Below, piece after piece: positions 20,820 to 31,416 of a stretch of DNA of 64,000 bases; positions within the stretch are counted from its first letter, which is position 1; each line of letters begins with the position of its first letter. The notes below the pieces were generated by a model. That model was given only the letters and a program-made list of their open reading frames with translations, ran no database searches and was not told the origin of the DNA. Made by a program: the position numbers and the translations under genes. The stretch is from Nannocystis bainbridge (GTDB lineage Bacteria > Myxococcota_A > Polyangia > Nannocystales > Nannocystaceae): assembly GCF_028368995.1 (NCBI RefSeq), contig NZ_JAQNDL010000001.1, positions 1,736,001-1,800,000 of the forward strand. The letters are read 5' to 3'.

Positions 20820-20835
20820 ATGTCTCTCGGGACAG
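20820..20835. repeat. Dispersed 16-bp palindrome, copy 4
   Basis: ATGTCTC-TC-GGGACAG, 88 bases from copy 3 in the same orientation. Confidence 0.6.
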
Positions 20836-20951
20836 ATCGCATGCGCGACCTCGCTCGCGGCCGATCTCGCGGAAACGCGCACGGACGGCAGCCAGTGCCC
20901 CGTAGGCGCGGTATCGGCGATCGCGCCGTCGTCGACCACACGCGCGATTTC

Positions 20952-23186
20952 ATGCGCTCGCTGTGCCCCGGCGCGCTCGCACGCGGGCCTTTGCGGCGGT
21001 GCGTCCCGCGGCTGCGCTGCGCGACAAGACTTCCGGCCGGATGGCGCGGGCGCGGGGGGCCAGGGGTCGGAATCGAGCGCGGGGCGGAGGTCGGCACGAA
21101 GGCTCCGCTCCCGCCCTCGTTGCGGCCGCAGCTGGCCACGGCCGTCACCGCGCCGCCCGCGGGCAGCGGCTGGATCTACGAGAGCAAGCTCGACGGATAC
21201 CGGATCCTCGCGCGGATCGCCGGCGACGACGTCCGGCTGTTCACCCGCAACGGCCACGACTGGACCGCGCGCATGGGCCCCTTGCGCGACGAGCTCGCGC
21301 GGCTCGAGCTCTCGGCGGCGTGGCTCGACGGCGAGATCGTGGTCCTCGACGCCAGGGGCAGGCCCGACTTCCAGCGGCTGCAGCGCGCCTTCGACGACGC
21401 CAGCGCCGACGACATCGTCTACTTCGCCTTCGACCTGCTCCACCTCGATGGCCACGACCTCCGCCGCGTGCCGCTCGTCGAGCGCCGCGAGCTCTTGCGC
21501 GAGCTGTTGCTGGTCCGCCGCCCCGGCGAGCACCTGCGGTTCAGCGAGACGCTCACCGGCCCCGCCCAGCGCCTGCTGGCCAGCGCCTGCGAGCAAGGGC
21601 TGGAGGGCATCATCGGCAAGCGCGCCGACAGCCTCTACACGTCGTCGCGCTCGCCGGCGTGGATCAAGCTGAAGTGCACGCTGCGCCAGGAGTTCGTGGT
21701 CGGCGGCTACACCGAGCCGAAGGGCAGCCGCACGGGCTTCGGCGGGCTGCTGCTCGGGGTCCACGACGACGACGGCCAGCTCGTGTACGCCGGCAGCGTC
21801 GGCACCGGCTTCGACGACAAGGCGCTGCGCACGATCTTCACCCGACTGCGCGCGCTCGCGGTCGACCGGTCGCCGTTTCATGACCGGCCGCGCGACGTCA
21901 AGGGCCACTGGGTGCGGCCGGCGCTGGTCGCCGAGGTGTCGTTCAGCGAGTGGACGAGCGACGGCCGCGTGCGTCACCCGGTGTTTCACGGGCTGCGCAC
22001 CGACAAGGACCCGGCGACGATCGTGCGCGAGCGGCCGCAGGCGAGCCCGTCCGGGCGAGCGCGTACACCCGCGAGAGGGGCTGCCGTCGCGGCGCGCGCT
22101 TCGAGCGAACGAGGGCAAGCCCGTGCCAGCGCAGGCCCGCCAGACGTTGCCCCGCGCGCTTCGAGCGAACGAGGGCGCGCTCGTGCCAGCGCTGGCTCGC
22201 CAGGTACCGTCGCCGCGCGCGCGACGAGCGAGCGAGCGCGGGCCCGTGTAAGCGCTGGCCCGTCAGGCGCCGCCAATGCGCGCGCGACGGCCGATTCCCC
22301 GCGAGCCCCCGCGATCAAGGTCACCCACCCCGAGCGGATCGTCGATGCGCAGAGCGGGGCCACGAAGCTCGACCTGGTCCGCTACTACGAATCAGTGGCG
22401 GCGGCCATGCTGCCCCACCTCGCCGCGCGCCCGCTGTCCCTGGTGCGCGCGCCGACCGGGGTGGCGGGCGAGCAGTTTTTTCAGAAGCACGGCGAGACCG
22501 GCTCGCTCCCGGGGTTTCGTCCGCTCGCGGCGCGTCGCCCGGGCCGCCCGGCGCCGCTCGAGATCGCCAGCGCCGACAGCCTCGTCGCCGCCGCGCAGAT
22601 GAACGTGATCGAGTTCCACACCGGCAACGCTTCCGCGCCGGACCTCGAGCGTCCGGACCGCGTCATCTTCGACCTCGACCCCGGCGAGGGCGTGCCCTGG
22701 ACGGTGATGCAGGACGCCGCGCGCCTGACCAAGGCGATCCTCGAGCTCCTCGGCCTGCGCGGCTTCCTCAAGACCAGCGGCGGCAAGGGCCTCCACGTGG
22801 TCGTGCCGCTGCGACCGACCTGGTCTTTCGACCAGGTCAAGGATTTCTCGCGCGCCGTGGCCGAGCACCTGGCCGCCACGCTGCCGGCCCTGTTCGTGGC
22901 GAAGAGCGGCGCCCGCAACCGCCGCGGGCGGATCTTCGTCGACTATCTGCGCAACGGGCAGACGGCGACCACGGTGGCAGCGTTCTCGGCGCGGGCCAGG
23001 CCGGGCCTCGGCGTCAGCGTGCCGCTGGCCTGGACGGAGCTCGACAAGCTCACCGCCGGCGACCAGTGGAATATTTTCAACGTGCCCGCCCGCCTCGATG
23101 CGCTGCGCAAGGACCCGTGGGCCGGCTACGGCAACGACCAGACGCTCGACGCCGCGGCCGAACGCCTGGCCGGCTCGAGCCGTTGA
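20952..23186 (+). CDS. ligD: ATP-dependent DNA ligase D (ligase plus polymerase)
   Basis: Non-homologous end-joining ligase. The ligase domain comes first: motif I SKLDGYR with adenylation Lys79, WLDGEIVVLDARGRPDF, EGIIGKRADSLYTSSRSPAW, WIKLKC and the OB-fold YAGSVGTGFDDKALRTIF. After a low-complexity linker of three 20-residue repeats comes the archaeo-eukaryotic-primase-type polymerase domain (THPERIVD, ARPLSLVRAPTG, FQKHGETGS, FDLDPGEGVPW, LKTSGGKGLHVVVPL, RIFVDYLRNG). No 3'-phosphoesterase domain is visible, unlike Pseudomonas LigD. It would act with Ku, which is not in this window. The true start is uncertain: in-frame ATGs lie at 20820, 20841 and 20952, and conserved sequence begins near 21110. 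Confidence 0.92.
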   Translation: MRSLCPGALARGPLRRCVPRLRCATRLPAGWRGRGGPGVGIERGAEVGTKAPLPPSLRPQLATAVTAPPAGSGWIYESKLDGYRILARIAGDDVRLFTRNGHDWTARMGPLRDELARLELSAAWLDGEIVVLDARGRPDFQRLQRAFDDASADDIVYFAFDLLHLDGHDLRRVPLVERRELLRELLLVRRPGEHLRFSETLTGPAQRLLASACEQGLEGIIGKRADSLYTSSRSPAWIKLKCTLRQEFVVGGYTEPKGSRTGFGGLLLGVHDDDGQLVYAGSVGTGFDDKALRTIFTRLRALAVDRSPFHDRPRDVKGHWVRPALVAEVSFSEWTSDGRVRHPVFHGLRTDKDPATIVRERPQASPSGRARTPARGAAVAARASSERGQARASAGPPDVAPRASSERGRARASAGSPGTVAARATSERARARVSAGPSGAANARATADSPRAPAIKVTHPERIVDAQSGATKLDLVRYYESVAAAMLPHLAARPLSLVRAPTGVAGEQFFQKHGETGSLPGFRPLAARRPGRPAPLEIASADSLVAAAQMNVIEFHTGNASAPDLERPDRVIFDLDPGEGVPWTVMQDAARLTKAILELLGLRGFLKTSGGKGLHVVVPLRPTWSFDQVKDFSRAVAEHLAATLPALFVAKSGARNRRGRIFVDYLRNGQTATTVAAFSARARPGLGVSVPLAWTELDKLTAGDQWNIFNVPARLDALRKDPWAGYGNDQTLDAAAERLAGSSR
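22094..22273 (+). repeat. Three tandem repeats of about 60 bp in the ligD linker
   Basis: Three imperfect units encoding ARASSERGQARASAGPP-like 20-mers between the ligase and polymerase domains. The unit core GCTTCGAGCGAACGAGG resembles a core seen in the repeats near 32300-32490. Confidence 0.7.
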
Positions 23187-23365
23187 GCGTTGACACTCGC
23201 CGGCCCCGGCTCTCCCGCGTCGCATGCATTCCGTCCGCACGCGGTCCGCGATGCATTGGCACCACTGCATGCGAACCCCGCCGCAGCGAGGTCATCGCCC
23301 CCACCAGGCCATCTCGAAGCCTCCGTATCTTCGCTATTGCACGCGGCACAGCGAACGCCCGACTC

Positions 23366-24180
23366 TCAACTGCCGAACAAGCAAACACATATTGGGTTGC
23401 CTCCTGCGTTCCCGCAGACGTCTCTTTGCACGACGCCCAGCTCGTCCAGTGCCAAATGGACGCTCTCCTCGGAGAGGAGCGCATTGTAGCGGATCGTCAC
23501 CCGGCTCGGCGCCGGAGCGCCATTCGCCACCAGCGCGTCGAGGATCTCCGCCGACATCAGCGCCTCGTTCCCATCCAGCGTGATCCGCTCGATCGCCCTG
23601 AGAGCGCCGAACCCGGCGAGGTCGCCAAGCGCAAGGTTGTTAGCGTCCGCGAACATGTCCGCGCAGACACCGATCCTGATCCAAACCAACGTCTCCAGCG
23701 CTTCAAGATGGATCGATTCGACTTTCGGGTTGTCGAAAAAAGAAATCCCGACGAGGTCACGCAGTTCGTCGAAACCAGCGACTGTCCTGAGATTCGTATT
23801 CCCCTGGACGATCATCGCACTAACCTCCCGAAGACTTCCGAGCCCTCGGTGGACTCCAGTTGTGTATTATACTGAACATCCAGCGATCCATCAATCGTAT
23901 GGATGCACTTCAGGAACGAGAGATCCCGCTGATCGCTCTCGTCGAAGAGGATGCGAAGGTCACCTTCGACGACACCGATATTCTCCAGGGCCGCCAAATC
24001 GGTGCTGTCGGTGACGATGAGCTTGCCCTCGTGAACCAAGCTGCAGGGCTCCGGTGCGGCTGTCGTGGAGCCCGGCATCGTTTCAGACATGACTGAAGCA
24101 TCGGCGGTCGAATTGTCGGCACCGCCGTCATCACGCGGCGGATCATCCCCGCACGCCGCCGAAAAGAGGGCGAAGATCAT
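23366..24180 (-). pseudogene. Leucine-rich lipoprotein split by a -1 frameshift
   Basis: The upstream part (ATG at 24180, or a GTG just before it after GAGGAGGG) reads MIFALFSAACGDDP, a lipobox-like SAAC, then an acidic linker and LRR/receptor-L-like strands (LENIGVVEGDLRILF, IHTIDGSLDVQYNTQLES). It stops at 23812. The -1 frame carries on smoothly: GLGSLREVSAMIVQGNTNLR, then FDELRDLVGISFFDNPKVES and a Cys-rich end (CGNAGGNPICVCLFG). Adding one G to the GGG run near 23843-23845 would join the parts into one protein of about 270 residues. Either a real mutation or a homopolymer sequencing error. GC is lower than around it. Confidence 0.75.
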
Positions 24181-24242
24181 CACTACCCTCCTCGTCCAGG
24201 AACCCCTCCGTAGGCGGCTCCGGCGGGGGCCAGGGCCGTGCT

Positions 24243-25034
24243 TCACAGCATGTCGCCTTCGGGCAGCTCGATCCCGTCGTCGCGGCTCGACTCGTCCATG
24301 CGGCGGGCGCCTTCCAGCAGCAGCGCGGTGATCGAGCTGCCGATCTGGTCGCGCATCTCGACCGGCAGCGCGCGGAACTCGAACTGCCCGGCCGACCATT
24401 GGAGGGCGTGGTAGACGGTATCGACGTGGCGGGCCTCCGGGCCCACGTCCATGAACGCGTCGACGACCCGGCCCTGGGTCAGGAACAGGCGGCAGCGCTC
24501 CTGGGGGTGGTCGCGGTGCAGCACCAGCAGCCCGGTCTTGCGCTCCATCTCGAGCAGCACCAGCAGCGAGGCGACGCCGATGTCCTCGAGGTTGCCGTTG
24601 AAGCCGCGGGCGCTGGTCGGGGTGACCTCGCGGACCTGCTCGCGGGCGGCGCCGTGGAGGTGCTGGCTGCGGCGCAGCACGCTGGCGACGCGGGCCGCCA
24701 GCTCCTCGGGGCGGAACGGCTTGGGCAGGTAATCGTCGGCGCCGAGGCGGAAGCCCTGCAGCTTGTCCTCGGCCGAGTCGAGCGCGGTGAGGAAGATGAA
24801 CGGGGTCAGGGCCAGGCGCGGGGTGGCCCGCACGCGGGTGACGAGGGTCCAGCCGCTCATGCCCGGCATCATGACGTCGGAGATGACGAGGTCCGGCGGG
24901 TCGGCCATGGCCTTGGCGAGCGCGACGGTGCCGTCGCTGGCGGTCGTCAGCGCGTAGTCCTGGTCGCGCAGAGCCGCCAGGACGACTCGTTGAATCCACA
25001 GGTCGTCGTCGACGACCAAGATCTTGGCTGGCAT
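24243..25034 (-). CDS. Response regulator with DUF4388 (PATAN-like) output domain
   Basis: 263 residues. An N-terminal receiver domain has the acidic pocket (VVDDD), phosphoacceptor Asp53 in ISDVMMPG, Thr in FLTA and Lys in YLPKPFRPEEL. The C-terminal half (GNLEDIGVASLLVLLEMERK, GLLVLHRD, CRLFLTQGRVVDAFMD, ALQWSAGQFEFRAL) is a DUF4388 domain, typical of myxobacterial signalling proteins. It has no DNA-binding domain. It lies just after the giant hybrid kinase: an upstream ATG at 25067 overlaps that gene's stop, but the ATG at 25034 has an AGGAG site and begins at the receiver, so it is preferred. It probably takes phosphate from that kinase's HPt domain (inference). Confidence 0.9.
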   Translation of the reverse strand: MPAKILVVDDDLWIQRVVLAALRDQDYALTTASDGTVALAKAMADPPDLVISDVMMPGMSGWTLVTRVRATPRLALTPFIFLTALDSAEDKLQGFRLGADDYLPKPFRPEELAARVASVLRRSQHLHGAAREQVREVTPTSARGFNGNLEDIGVASLLVLLEMERKTGLLVLHRDHPQERCRLFLTQGRVVDAFMDVGPEARHVDTVYHALQWSAGQFEFRALPVEMRDQIGSSITALLLEGARRMDESSRDDGIELPEGDML

Positions 25035-25059
25035 GGCGGAGCTCCTGCTCGGTGGTTTG

Positions 25060-28000
25060 TCATGCATGCGGGACCCTGTCCGGGAGGCGCGCGCGGAGGG
25101 CCGTGATCGCGGCGCGCACGGCGACGGCGAGGTGGTCGATGTCGGCGCGCAGATCGGCCAGGGCCGCGCTGGCGCTGGCGGCCTCGACCCGCGCTGCCGT
25201 GGCGGCGATCGCGGCGAAGCCGGCGGTGGCGGCCGTGCCCTTGAGGGTGTGCGCGTGCAGCCGCAGCTGCGGTCGCGAGGCGTCGGCCAGAGCGGCGACG
25301 AGGCCCTCGCTCGAGCCGCGCAGCGAGTCGCCGAGCAAGCCGGATAGCTCGCGCAGCTCGTCGGCGTCGCTGCCGGCCATGGCGTGCAACTGGCTGAGGA
25401 CGCCGGCGAGCTCGTCGGCGGCGAGCTCGAGCCCGGGCGGCGGTGCCGCGGCGAGCTCGTCGGCGAGCCCGGGCCCGGACGTGGTGATTGGCGCGGCGAG
25501 CTCGTCGGCGCCGAGCCCCGGCCCGGACGTCGCCATGATGGCGGGCTCGTCAGCGAGTTCGGGCTCCCGCGCGCCGACCAAGCCGGCGCCCTCGAGGTGC
25601 CGCGCGAGCGCCCCCTCGAGCAGGTGCATCGGCAACGGCTTGGTCAACACCTCGGCCATGCCGGCGTCGAGGCAGCGCCGCGCGTCGGCGCCGGAGGCCG
25701 CGGCCGTGAGCCCGAGGATCGGGGTGCCGGCGTTGGGCGAGCCGCCGCCGCGGATCCGCCGGGTGGTCTCGATGCCGTCCATCTCCGGCATCTGATAGTC
25801 CATGAGGATGAGGTCGTAGACGGTGCCGGTGGTCTTCTCGAGCGCCTCGGCGCCGCTGCCCGCGACCTCGTGGCCGTAGCCGAGGTGGTCGAGCAAGTGG
25901 GTGGCGACGATCTGGTTGAAGGTGTTGTCCTCGACGACGAGGATCTTGCGCCGCGCCCTGGCGGCCCGCAGGCGCTCGTCGGGGCCGCCGTCGCCGCCCG
26001 GGCTGACGGGCGCGGCTTCGCCGAGGGCCCGGGCGAGCGCGGCCCGGACCTGGGCCCGCCGCAGCGGGGCGCCGAGGGCGACGTCGGCGTCGTCGCGCAG
26101 CCACGGGGCGACGGTGACGACGTCGGGCTGCTGGGCGGCGTCGTCGTCGGCGTCGACGAAGCGGATGGCGCGGCCGGAGGGCGCGCGGTCGCCCTCGTGG
26201 ACCTCGACGCCGTCGGCCCGCAGCAGCTCGCGCAGGGCCTCGCGCTGGCCGGCGCTGCGCAGCTGCACCCAGGCGATCACGGGCCGCTCGCGCGCGGGAC
26301 CCGGGGCCGCCGCGGCGACGGCGGGCAGCGGCAGCGCGACGCAGAACTCGGAGCCGCGGCCAGGCTCGCTGACGACTTCGATGCGGCCGCTCATCGCCTC
26401 ACTGAGGCGGCGGCAGATCGCCAGGCCGAGGCCGGTGCCGCCGAACCGCCGCGTGGTCGACGAGTCGACCTGCGAGAAGGCGTGGAACAGCCGGTGCTGC
26501 CGGTCGGCGGGGATGCCGATGCCGGTGTCGCGGACGCGGAATGTCAACATGTCCCCGGGGCCAGGTTCGCAGCGGAGCGCGACCTCGCCGCCGCGCGGGG
26601 TGAACTTGAGGGCGTTGGTGGCGAGGTTGAGGAGGATCTGGCGCAGGCGCGTGGCGTCGCCGAGGACCCCGGCGGGCACGTCGTGGGCGACGATCGCCGC
26701 GAGGTCGATGGCCTGCTCGCGGGCCATGCCGGCGACGATGTCGGCGACCTCCTCGACGCACTCGCGCGGCGAGAAGGCGGCGGTCTCGAGCTCGAGCTTG
26801 CCGGCCTCGATCTTCGAGAAGTCGAGGATGTCGTTGACGAGCGACAGCAGGATGTCGCCCGATTTCTTGATCGTCTGGGCGTAGGTGTGAGCCTGCGGCG
26901 GCAGGCCGCGCACGGTGACGAGCAGGCCGGCCATGCCGAGGATGCCGTTCAGCGGGGTCCGGATCTCGTGGCTCATGGTCGTCAAGAAGGATGACTTGGC
27001 GACGGTGGCGGCCTCGGCGACCTCCTTGGCGTGGCGCAGCTCGCGGGTGCGCTCGAGGACGCGGGCCTCGAGGGTGCGCGAGTACTCCTCGAGCACGCGC
27101 CGCTGCTCGCGGGCCTCGGCGACCAGGCGGGCGTTCTTCACCGAGATCGCGGCCTGGGCGGCGAGGACCTCGAGCACGCGCACGCTCTCGGCCGTGAAGG
27201 CGCCGGGCAAGGAGTTGTGCTCGACGTGGAGGGCGCCGGTCAGCTCGCCGTGCAGCAGGAACGGGACGCAGGCGGCCGCCCGGGTGCCGCGCAGGCGGAC
27301 CACCGGGTCGTCGCCGAAGCGCGGGTCGAGGGCGGCGTCGGCGACGATCACCGGGGCCCGGGTGCGCGCGGTGTATTGAATGATGGCCGCGGGCGGGTCG
27401 CCAGGGTCGCCGCCGAGCGGGCTCGGCTCGCACATGAATTGCTCGTCCTCGACGCCGCCGCGGGCCCACACGCGCCAGCCGTCGGGCTCGCGCCGCAGCA
27501 GCCACCCGCGCTCGGCCCCGGCGATGCGCACGGCGGTGGCCATGGTGGCGTCGACGATGCGCGCCTCGTCGAGCTCGCGGCTGATCGCCTGGCTGGCGCG
27601 GATGACCGCCAGCACGTCGATCGATTCGCCGGTCGCCGGGGCGGCCGTTCGGCGCAGCTCGGGCCAGGCGCCGGCGAGCCCGGCGACGATGGCGGTGGCG
27701 CCCCAGGCGGCGTGGCGATCGCTGGCCTCGCGGGCGTAGGCGGCGGCGACCCGCGAACGCCCGGCGGCGCCGTGGTGAGCGGCGGCGAGGCGACAGGCGA
27801 GGCCGGCCTCGTGGACGAAGCCGTGGGCGTTGGCGAGGTCGATCGCGCGGTCGTAGCCGCGGCTGGCCTCGTCGTCGGCGCCGCGGACCCGCGCCGCCTC
27901 GGCGCGCACGAGCGCGAGCTTGTGGGCGAAGGTCTCGGGCGCGGACCCGGCCCAGCGCACCAGCGGGGCGTCGCCTTCGAGCTCGACCGCCAGGTCGGCC

Positions 28001-31000
28001 GCGCCCGCGCCGGCCCGGCGCACGCCGAGGCGCGCGAGCAGGTCGTGAAAGCGATGCACGGCCGGGTAGAGGATGCCGACCACGCCGTCGAGGAATTCGT
28101 CGGCCGCGCGACTGCTGCGCCCGGCCGCCTCGGAGTCGCCGAAGTGGAGCGCCAGCATGGCCTCGAACATGTGCAGGCAGAACAGCAACATGCGGTAGTT
28201 GCTGGCGCGGAAGGCCGCGAGGGCGCGCTCGCGGTCGAGGACGGCGCCGTCGAGGCGGAGCGGGTCCTGGGCCTCGCCGCGCAGGTTGGCCGCGGTCTGC
28301 AGGGCGAGCGCGAGGTAGAAGTTGGCGAGGTCCTGACGGATCTTGCGCAGCTCGGCGGCGATCGGCTCGGCAGCGGCGAGCAGCTCGGGCAGCGGGGTGC
28401 CGCGCAGCAGGGTATAAATGCAGAACTCGGCGCCGCCGTAGCCGACGTACTCGTGAGCGCCGGTCTCGCGGCCGAGCTCGTAGGCGCGGCGCAGGGTGGC
28501 GATCGCCTGCGGCAGCGGCTCCTTCCACACCTGGATGTGCGAGCCGAACACCTTGATGACGCGGCAGCGGATCTGGAGGTCGTCGAAGCGGGCCGCGAGC
28601 CGCTGGGCCAGGCGACCAAAGGCGTGGCCGGCGTCGAGCTCGAGGGCGCTGCACAGCAGCAGGCCGTTGAGGCAGCAGCCATAGGCGATCGGGGCCGAGA
28701 CGCCGTGGCTGCGAGCGACTGCGATCATGGTGAGGATGATCGGCCGCAGCAGCTCGGGGCGAGTCCAGTAGGTCGGGCCGATGATGTCGCCGAGGACCTC
28801 GACGACGGCCGACAGCCGCGGGTCGACGAGGTCAGGCCGCTCGGCGAGGGCGTCGATCTCGGCCGGGGTGAAGCGGAGCTCCCGCTGCAGCCGCTCGGTC
28901 TCGCCGGCGAGCTCGGCGGCGGTGCGCGGCAAGGGGACGCCGAGGCGGTCGAGGATCGCCAGGGCGGTGTCGATGGCCCGCGGCATCTGATCGCTCTGGA
29001 TGGCGTAGAGGGCGATCTGCTGGCGGGCGACGCGGACGCGGCCGAGCAGGTCGGGGGCGCGGGCCAGGGCGACGGCGGCGAGGGCCTCGGCGCGGGCGTA
29101 GTCGCCGGTGGCGTAGCCGGCCTCGACGGCGGCGAGGTGAGCGTTCAGGGCCAGCTCGGGGTCGTCGCACCAGGCGGCCTCCCCGGCGGCCGCGACCGCG
29201 GCCTCGGCGTACACGCGGGCCGAGTCGTGAGCCGCGGCGGCGGCGGCCCGCAGCGCGGCCCGCAGCTCGAGGTGGGCGATCTGCCGCCGCTGGGCCGGGT
29301 CGAGCAGCGCGGGCAAACCGAGGCCGAGCTGGACGGCGACCTCGAACAGGCGCTCCTCGAGCGCACCCGGGCCGAGGCCGCGGTGCAGCGCGAGGCCGAT
29401 GCGCAGGTGCAGGGCCGGGCGCGCGTCGACCGGGATGCTGGCGAGCGCGGCCTGCTGCACGCGGTCGTGGATGAAGCGCACGCCGTCGTCGGTGGCGACC
29501 AGCAAGCCGGCGTCGACCAGCGGGGCCAGGGTGGCCTGCAGCGCGGCCGCGGTGAGGCCGAGGGCCCAGGCGAGGGCGTCGCTGCGCACGCGGCTGCCGA
29601 GGCAGGCGGCGACCTGCAGCAGCTCGCGCTCGTCGCCGCCGAGGTCGTCGAGGCGACCGTCGAGGAAGGCGACCACGTCGTCGCGGATGTCGACCGGCTG
29701 GACCGCGCCCTCGCGCCAGCGCCAGCGCTCGGCGTCGTCGTCCCAGCGGAGGGCGCCGCGCTGGGCGAACGAGCGCAGCAGCTGACCGGCGAAGAAGGGG
29801 TTGCCGCGGGTCTTCTCCCACAGCAGGGTGGCGAGCGGGGCGACGCGCTCGGGCTGGTCGCCGAGGGCGTCGGCGACCATGCGCTGCATCTGCGACGGAT
29901 CGAGCGGGCGGATCAGCAGCGCGGTGACCCGCGCGCCGGTGGCTTCGATCTGCGACAGGGCGATGCGCAGCGGGTGGTCGGCCTCGACATCGCCGCCGCG
30001 ATAGGCGCCGAGCAGCAGCAGGTGGTGGGTGCCCGGATCGGTGGCCAGGGCGCGCAGCAGCCGGAGCGAGCCGGAGTCGGCCCACTGGAGGTCGTCGAGG
30101 AACAGCGCGAGCGGCCGCCCGTCGTAGGTGAGCGCCTGCAGCAGGTGGATGAAGACGGCCTCGAAGCGGGCCTGGGCCTCGGCCGGCGGCAGGGTCGAGA
30201 CCGGCGGCTGGGGCCCGAGCACCAGCTCGAGCTCGGGCAGGACCTCGACGACGAGCTGCGCGTGAGGGCCGAGCGCCGCGGTCACCACGGTCCGCCAGTG
30301 ACCGACGAACGCGTCGCTCTGGGCCAGCAGACGCAGCACCGCGGGGCGCAGGGCCTGGATGTAGGCGTCGTACGGCTTGGCCTGGCGGGTCTGGTCGAAC
30401 TTGCCGGCGAAGAAGCGGCCGCCGAGCGCGTGCATGGCGGTGTGCAGGGCGTGCACGAGGGCGGTCTTGCCGACGCCGGCGGCGCCGCGCACCAGCACGA
30501 CCTCGGTGCCGCCGTGCACGGCCCGCTCGCCGGCCTGGCGCAGGGCGGCGACCTCGACGTCGCGGCCGTAGAGGCGATCGGGCAGGCTGAAGCGGCCGCC
30601 GCGGTCGCGCCGGCCGGGGATGAAGTCGACGAGCGGGGCGTCGCCGGTCAGCGCGGCCCGGATCCGCCGCAGGTCGTGGGCGACGCTGGCGGCCGAGGCG
30701 TAACGAGCGTCGGGTGACTTGGCCAGCAGCTTGAGCACGACCTGCGACAGCGCCGGCGGGACGTCGTCGGCGAGCCGCTCGGGGGCGATCGGGGCGCGGG
30801 CCATGTGGCCGTGCACGCGCTCGAGCAGGTCGTCGCTGGCGAACGGCGCGACGCCGGTGAGGAGCTGGTAGAGGCACGCGCCGAGGGCGTAGAGATCGGT
30901 GTGCGGGCCGATCACGAGGTCGGCGCGGCCGAGCTGCTCGGGCGCCGCGTGATCGACGGCGACGGGCAATGCGGCCACCGGCGCCCCGGGCTCGCGCAGC

Positions 31001-31416
31001 GCCGGCCCGCCGAGCAGGCGCACTTCGTCGTGCCCGGCGTCGGCGAAGATGTGCGGGGGCTGCAGCTCGAGGTGAAGCAGCCCGCGCGCGTGCAGCTCGC
31101 CGAGGATCTCGGCGACGCGCAGGCCGACGCGCACGACCGCCGACGCCGGCAGCGACGCGGTCGCCAGCGGGTCGAGGCCAAAATCGTCGTACTCGACCGC
31201 GGGCCGCGGCTCGCGGACCATCCGCCGCGGCTTCATGAACCCGGCCGGCAGCTGCTCGCCGAGCTCGACCTCGCGGGCCAGCGCGGCGACCAGCGACGCG
31301 TCGACCGGCACCCGCCACTCGCGACGCAAGACCGGGCGACCGCCCCGCACCCGCACGAGCCGCGAGGTCTCGCCCTCGAAGAGGGTGACCTCGACCGCTT
31401 CGCCGGCGCGGGACAT
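25060..31416 (-). CDS. Giant hybrid: pseudokinase, AAA ATPase, GAF, histidine kinase, REC, HPt
   Basis: 2118 residues. Order: a Ser/Thr-kinase-like domain (about 1-265) with [10 protein letters not shown] in place of HRDxKPxN and LGG in place of DFG, so catalytically dead; an AAA/NACHT-type ATPase with Walker A GAAGVGKT (311-318) and Walker [12 protein letters not shown] (about 440); a long helical TPR-like region (about 600-1270); a GAF domain (about 1275-1420); HisKA with [10 protein letters not shown] (His1483); HATPase with DTGIGIP and GGTGLGL; a degenerate receiver; a canonical receiver with Asp1873 in [13 protein letters not shown]; and HPt His2056 in HTLKGTA. The family is known as multifunctional kinase/ATPase/histidine kinases. 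Start [10 protein letters not shown] is chosen over an implausible 82-residue extension. It is coupled to the response regulator gene downstream. Confidence 0.93.
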   Translation of the reverse strand: MSRAGEAVEVTLFEGETSRLVRVRGGRPVLRREWRVPVDASLVAALAREVELGEQLPAGFMKPRRMVREPRPAVEYDDFGLDPLATASLPASAVVRVGLRVAEILGELHARGLLHLELQPPHIFADAGHDEVRLLGGPALREPGAPVAALPVAVDHAAPEQLGRADLVIGPHTDLYALGACLYQLLTGVAPFASDDLLERVHGHMARAPIAPERLADDVPPALSQVVLKLLAKSPDARYASAASVAHDLRRIRAALTGDAPLVDFIPGRRDRGGRFSLPDRLYGRDVEVAALRQAGERAVHGGTEVVLVRGAAGVGKTALVHALHTAMHALGGRFFAGKFDQTRQAKPYDAYIQALRPAVLRLLAQSDAFVGHWRTVVTAALGPHAQLVVEVLPELELVLGPQPPVSTLPPAEAQARFEAVFIHLLQALTYDGRPLALFLDDLQWADSGSLRLLRALATDPGTHHLLLLGAYRGGDVEADHPLRIALSQIEATGARVTALLIRPLDPSQMQRMVADALGDQPERVAPLATLLWEKTRGNPFFAGQLLRSFAQRGALRWDDDAERWRWREGAVQPVDIRDDVVAFLDGRLDDLGGDERELLQVAACLGSRVRSDALAWALGLTAAALQATLAPLVDAGLLVATDDGVRFIHDRVQQAALASIPVDARPALHLRIGLALHRGLGPGALEERLFEVAVQLGLGLPALLDPAQRRQIAHLELRAALRAAAAAAHDSARVYAEAAVAAAGEAAWCDDPELALNAHLAAVEAGYATGDYARAEALAAVALARAPDLLGRVRVARQQIALYAIQSDQMPRAIDTALAILDRLGVPLPRTAAELAGETERLQRELRFTPAEIDALAERPDLVDPRLSAVVEVLGDIIGPTYWTRPELLRPIILTMIAVARSHGVSAPIAYGCCLNGLLLCSALELDAGHAFGRLAQRLAARFDDLQIRCRVIKVFGSHIQVWKEPLPQAIATLRRAYELGRETGAHEYVGYGGAEFCIYTLLRGTPLPELLAAAEPIAAELRKIRQDLANFYLALALQTAANLRGEAQDPLRLDGAVLDRERALAAFRASNYRMLLFCLHMFEAMLALHFGDSEAAGRSSRAADEFLDGVVGILYPAVHRFHDLLARLGVRRAGAGAADLAVELEGDAPLVRWAGSAPETFAHKLALVRAEAARVRGADDEASRGYDRAIDLANAHGFVHEAGLACRLAAAHHGAAGRSRVAAAYAREASDRHAAWGATAIVAGLAGAWPELRRTAAPATGESIDVLAVIRASQAISRELDEARIVDATMATAVRIAGAERGWLLRREPDGWRVWARGGVEDEQFMCEPSPLGGDPGDPPAAIIQYTARTRAPVIVADAALDPRFGDDPVVRLRGTRAAACVPFLLHGELTGALHVEHNSLPGAFTAESVRVLEVLAAQAAISVKNARLVAEAREQRRVLEEYSRTLEARVLERTRELRHAKEVAEAATVAKSSFLTTMSHEIRTPLNGILGMAGLLVTVRGLPPQAHTYAQTIKKSGDILLSLVNDILDFSKIEAGKLELETAAFSPRECVEEVADIVAGMAREQAIDLAAIVAHDVPAGVLGDATRLRQILLNLATNALKFTPRGGEVALRCEPGPGDMLTFRVRDTGIGIPADRQHRLFHAFSQVDSSTTRRFGGTGLGLAICRRLSEAMSGRIEVVSEPGRGSEFCVALPLPAVAAAAPGPARERPVIAWVQLRSAGQREALRELLRADGVEVHEGDRAPSGRAIRFVDADDDAAQQPDVVTVAPWLRDDADVALGAPLRRAQVRAALARALGEAAPVSPGGDGGPDERLRAARARRKILVVEDNTFNQIVATHLLDHLGYGHEVAGSGAEALEKTTGTVYDLILMDYQMPEMDGIETTRRIRGGGSPNAGTPILGLTAAASGADARRCLDAGMAEVLTKPLPMHLLEGALARHLEGAGLVGAREPELADEPAIMATSGPGLGADELAAPITTSGPGLADELAAAPPPGLELAADELAGVLSQLHAMAGSDADELRELSGLLGDSLRGSSEGLVAALADASRPQLRLHAHTLKGTAATAGFAAIAATAARVEAASASAALADLRADIDHLAVAVRAAITALRARLPDRVPHA

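Larger units (their letters stand above)
20215..20951. other. Gene-free stretch before ligD
   Basis: About 740 bases of overlapping Arg/Ser-rich frames with no family pattern. Two copies of the dispersed palindrome lie here 88 bases apart, at 20732 and 20820. The second contains the first ATG of the ligD frame, so that ATG is unlikely to be the true start. Confidence 0.4.

Noticed and set aside
26551..26566. ATGTCCCCGGGGCCAG as a further dispersed palindrome copy
   Set aside because: It lacks the GGACA right arm and lies in a coding region where it encodes ordinary kinase sequence.
27031..30717. 1228-residue plus-strand open frame inside the hybrid kinase gene
   Set aside because: Antisense shadow of a gene with clear ATPase, TPR-like and GAF regions; composition is low-complexity Gly/Ala/Arg/Glu.
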